A program made the translations under genes and the position numbers. Of a stretch of DNA of 64,000 nucleotides, positions 39,061 through 64,000 are shown piece by piece. Source of the stretch: Theodoxus fluviatilis (Eukaryota > Mollusca > Gastropoda > Cycloneritida > Neritidae); assembly GCA_034096865.1 (NCBI GenBank), contig JAWQFJ010002861.1:137193-201192 (forward strand). Direction: 5' to 3'. The notes under the pieces are model-generated. The model made no database searches, had not been told where the DNA came from, and worked only from the letters and a program-made list of their open reading frames with translations. The first letter of the stretch is position 1; each line of letters begins with the position of its first letter.

Positions 39061-39482
39061 TTCAATGCTGCATTACCAAAGATACATATTTCTGACGAAA
39101 GAACGAAAGCCTACGAATACATTTGAAACGCTGCCGTACAACAATCATCGACAGTCCAGACACCCGTATTCTGCGCATGCGCAAGTTGCTGACCAAACCG
39201 TCTCGCTTTTTAATTTTGCGTCTCTTGAGACGAACGAAGTGTTTTATTGTATTAATTTTATAGACAAAACCACAGCAAGTGTCGATTCATTCCATATACA
39301 TTTTCTGCTACTTAAAATGACCTAGTAATTTCTTTGAGATGTCAACATTGAACTATTTCCGGGTCACAACCCTCCATTTTGGTCTTTTCTGTGACATGTG
39401 GGACTCCTTTCACATCCTGTGCTGTTTTCCAACGTTTGGATCTACTGTTTTCAGCAGGAGTATTTGAGATCACATCGATACC
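39061..39482. promoter_or_regulatory. probable bidirectional promoter, EIF4ENIF1/DRG1
   Basis: This is about 0.4 kb of ordinary-complexity DNA between the probable minus-strand first exon and the DRG1 start codon at 39483. It has no transposon hallmarks, in contrast to the flanking introns. I see no clear TATA box. It must include the DRG1 5'UTR. Bidirectionality is inferred from gene orientation only. Confidence 0.45.
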
Positions 39483-53003
<13,521 letters not shown>

Positions 53004-53010
<7 letters not shown>

Positions 53011-53243
53011 ATTGTTCCATGATGGCAGCTAATGGATTTTTAAACTTTGGAAAAGCAAGCCAGATCCTTCTCATGTGATGACAGGAATAATTATGGGATG
53101 TTCTCATCAGAAACAAGCTGTTTCCATGGAATGGAAGACCCCGACAAGTGACAAAATACTGATGACTGACAGACTTATGAAAGGATGTATGAATTGCAAA
53201 AATGCTTTGAATGAATTGAGTTGTATTTTTCCTTACACACACA

Positions 53244-53276
<33 letters not shown>

Positions 53277-53495
53277 CTCATCCCCCTTTGAGCATGTTGG
53301 GATGTTGTTACTGACATTGTTAATGTCGCTTTTTGGTTTGCTTCCAATTTTCCAAAAATTATGGGATTGCTAGTTTTATTGCGTGTCCATCCAAGTGAAC
53401 CTGATTAAATCTTTCCTTCTCATGCTTACAGGGTTTCTTTTCTTTTTTCCTTGTTAGAAAAGACCTTGCGCATTAATAAAATGGAAATTTTTTAC
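53004..53495 (+). other. DRG1: DRG1 terminal exon, 3'UTR and poly(A) signal
   Basis: A long T-rich tract ending in CTCTTTTCAG leads into an exon whose first seven bases complete Lys-Val-stop. The rest is 3'UTR with a (CA)n tract at about 53236-53276 and a canonical AATAAA at 53475-53480. Cleavage is expected about 15-25 nt later. Confidence 0.7.
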
Positions 53496-54705
53496 TAAAC
53501 AAACCTTGATTTTGTGGTGTGTGCATGCAGCAGTGACACATTATGTCCCAAGCTGGTTACTCCAAAGTCCAATCCTTGCCACCATTCCCATACTCATAGG
53601 GGCCATAGCTGCCGGCTAAGGCTGTACTTTCCAGAACATCTCCAGAGCTCAGGTCTGTAGTTGCAGGTGATAAAGGAAGTCTACCTCAACCAGTACTACC
53701 ATTTCAATGAAGGCCAGGCCTTTGGTAACACCCTGCTTTCCCCTGTAAACCAGGGATTTTGTGGAACTGCAACAGTTAATTGGGAATGGTGTTTTCCAGA
53801 GAGCACAATGGTTTTTAACTGCCAGATAAGATCATTTCTGGTAGAATCTGCTAGTCAAAGGCCTTAACTAAAATGCATTGAATGGCAACATCTTTTTTCT
53901 TCTTGTGTATTTAAACAAAGGGTTGATATTTGATGCATTTTATGAAAATGCTTCAATAAGAAAATCTTGTTCAATCAAATCGAAAGAGACATCAAAATGA
54001 TAATATACCTCATTTTATTGGCTTGTTCATGCAGTGTATCTAGATTTTATTCTCCACAAGATGTTAGTATTGACATTTTCCTGGTGGCCTAGAAAACAAT
54101 ACAACTGCTGCATTCATAGCAATGTGTGCAAGACTGAAGTAAGCCATATGGTATTTTCTGCACACAAAATATATATGGCACTCTGCTGGTGAAAATTTCA
54201 AGAGCAGGATGCAAATGGACAAAACTTTGACAAATATGATTGCATAACAATAATACACAATTATTGAAAAGATCTGCTCATCTGCACAGCATTTTTGTAT
54301 AAGTATATATGCATTCTTATAAAGGAAAAAAAAAAGGTGTGAGCAAATGAAGATAGAAACTGAGAATGCAGACCATGTCATTCAAACATTACCGACTGAT
54401 GTGAAAGTGATGAGTGTTTGGGGGGAAAAAATATGTTTTGTACAGTGAGTTTAGAAGAAGTCACAAACACTACTTCATACTTTCACCCACAACTTATGGA
54501 GGGTGAAAAAAGTTCATCTCATGACTCCTGGAGAAGGTGTTATCAACTGAGCCAGTGAGTTGAAACTGGATGGCAGAGCAGCTAACCGGTCATGATCTAC
54601 CCCACTATTTTTGCCATGGACAGTTCTTGTCATGACAGAAAACCCCAATAGATGAAGGAGGCAACATTTCCTAGCTGAGGACAGGATACAGTCAGTCCAT
54701 GTTGA
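53496..54705. other. DRG1-TEKT1 tail-to-tail intergenic region
   Basis: AT-rich with no supported gene. It probably contains the TEKT1 3'UTR (minus strand) down to about 54030, with a poly(A) signal at 54046-54051. Short ORFs lack motifs. Confidence 0.5.
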
Positions 54706-63252
<8,547 letters not shown>

Positions 63253-63605
63253 GGCTGTCTGAAAAAAGTATGCATCTCACCAATTATGGTATCATAAGTA
63301 ATGAAATACAAACAAACAATGAAAAAAAGAAGACAGCATGATTTATTGGTATTCATGTATTCAGCTATGTTGACTTACTTTTTCCCCCTCAGTTATGAGA
63401 CTGATTCCTTAATATCTTAATGTAGTGCCTAATGCACCACTTCCCTCTACACAAATATACAAATATCGTTATTTTCGCGTAAAACGGTAGTGGGGAAAAT
63501 ATGCTATGACTTCCCAACTAGGCGGCGGGAATTTCAACACAGAACCGGAAATTTTCAAACATCTTTGTACATTAAATCCAATATCACCCTAGCTACACCC
63601 AAAAC

Positions 63606-63950
63606 ATGAAACGAACTGTCAGACGTCACGACGATGAAGACACAGCACATAAATTTATACCGGGTGTGCAATCGGTGGTTCAAAAACACCTGCAAGAATC
63701 GAAACGCAGAACACTAAATTTCTTTTTTCCAATCAAATCGTTCTTCCTATATCTTGATAATATTTGCTGTCGTTCACATACGATTTCGATGCTCATGCCC
63801 TTTCGACGTATTGTTTCTCAGATCCGGTCTAAATATAGTGTTCATGAAAATGAACAAATCAGCCACTCTTTCGAAGTGCATGACGACGAAGAAGAACCCC
63901 AGAATACGAAATCTTTTCATGCCTTCAGATGCTGTCACTTGGATATGTGA
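63606..63950 (+). CDS. Unrecognised ORF, 114 aa, divergent from TEKT1
   Basis: The ORF starts MKRTVRRHDDEDTAHKF and is rich in basic and acidic residues, with an aromatic Cys-containing middle and an acidic stretch HDDEEEPQNTK. It begins about 350 bp from the TEKT1 start codon, in low-repeat sequence, as a divergent gene would. A potential donor (CAGATGTAAGTG) follows at about 63966-63977, so it may be a first exon continuing beyond the window. I do not recognise the family, and it could be a chance ORF. Confidence 0.35.
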   Translation: MKRTVRRHDDEDTAHKFIPGVQSVVQKHLQESKRRTLNFFFPIKSFFLYLDNICCRSHTISMLMPFRRIVSQIRSKYSVHENEQISHSFEVHDDEEEPQNTKSFHAFRCCHLDM

Positions 63951-64000
63951 GATTCCGTGAGCTCCAGATGTAAGTGTTTTCCCTCGCTCGCCCGATCTGC

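Overview
This is intron-rich, repeat-rich animal DNA. The gene structures and transposon mix (Penelope-like, CR1-like, piggyBac-like and pogo-like elements, and abundant TGACCTTGACC-bearing repeats) suggest a mollusc, probably a marine gastropod. The species-level guess is inference. There is nothing prokaryotic. Three conserved host genes can be assembled exon by exon with matching splice phases, and nearly everything else is intron filled with mobile elements and low-complexity tracts.

Host genes: (1) EIF4ENIF1 (4E-T) lies on the minus strand. Its coding start is at 28275, ten coding exons run down to position 395, and it continues past the left edge. A probable 5'UTR exon sits near 38.94-39.06 kb. 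(2) DRG1 lies on the plus strand from 39483 to 53010. Its ten exons total 367 codons, the length of human DRG1. (3) TEKT1 (tektin-1) lies on the minus strand from 63252 to 54706, with six exons and 402 aa. A plus-strand ORF of unknown function (63606-63950) starts head-to-head with TEKT1. Thus EIF4ENIF1 and DRG1 are divergent from about 39 kb, and DRG1 and TEKT1 are convergent near 53.5-54.7 kb. DRG1 and EIF4ENIF1 are also neighbours in human, though tail-to-tail there.

Mobile elements by region. 1.4-4.9 kb: an LTR-like or promoter repeat with a 34-bp minisatellite, split by a piggyBac-like element that itself holds a TGACCTTGACC repeat. 5.6-6.4 kb: LINE remnant. 10.9-13.8 kb: three-level nest (TGACCTTGACC repeat, long-TIR element, piggyBac-like element). 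14.1-15.6 kb: TA-flanked TIR element. 16.2 and 18.6-19.4 kb: long polypurine tracts, the second inside a 2.2-kb foldback element. 22.3-25.5 kb: Penelope-like element, apparently doubled by an uncollapsed contig overlap across an N gap, with hammerhead-like motifs. 25.6-27.9 kb: LINE split by another piggyBac-like element. 28.6-32.0 kb: a 3.4-kb element with 0.76-kb inverted arms around an ORF with FEN1/PIN-like acidic motifs. 33.2-33.7 kb: Harbinger-type MITE. 40.0-42.2 kb: CR1-like LINE lacking its RT core. 47.5-49.3 kb: pogo-like element. 51 kb: 0.9-kb polypyrimidine tract. 57.3-57.9 kb: MITE. 59.6-61.4 kb: LINE with RNase H.

The best candidates for undescribed biology are the foldback element with the FEN1/PIN-like ORF, the Helentron/HINE-like family that spreads nuclear-receptor half-sites (TCAAGGTCA), and the short piggyBac family carrying an inverted duplication of its own transposase N-terminus. 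No homology searches were run. Protein identities come from recognising motifs and exon phase agreement.
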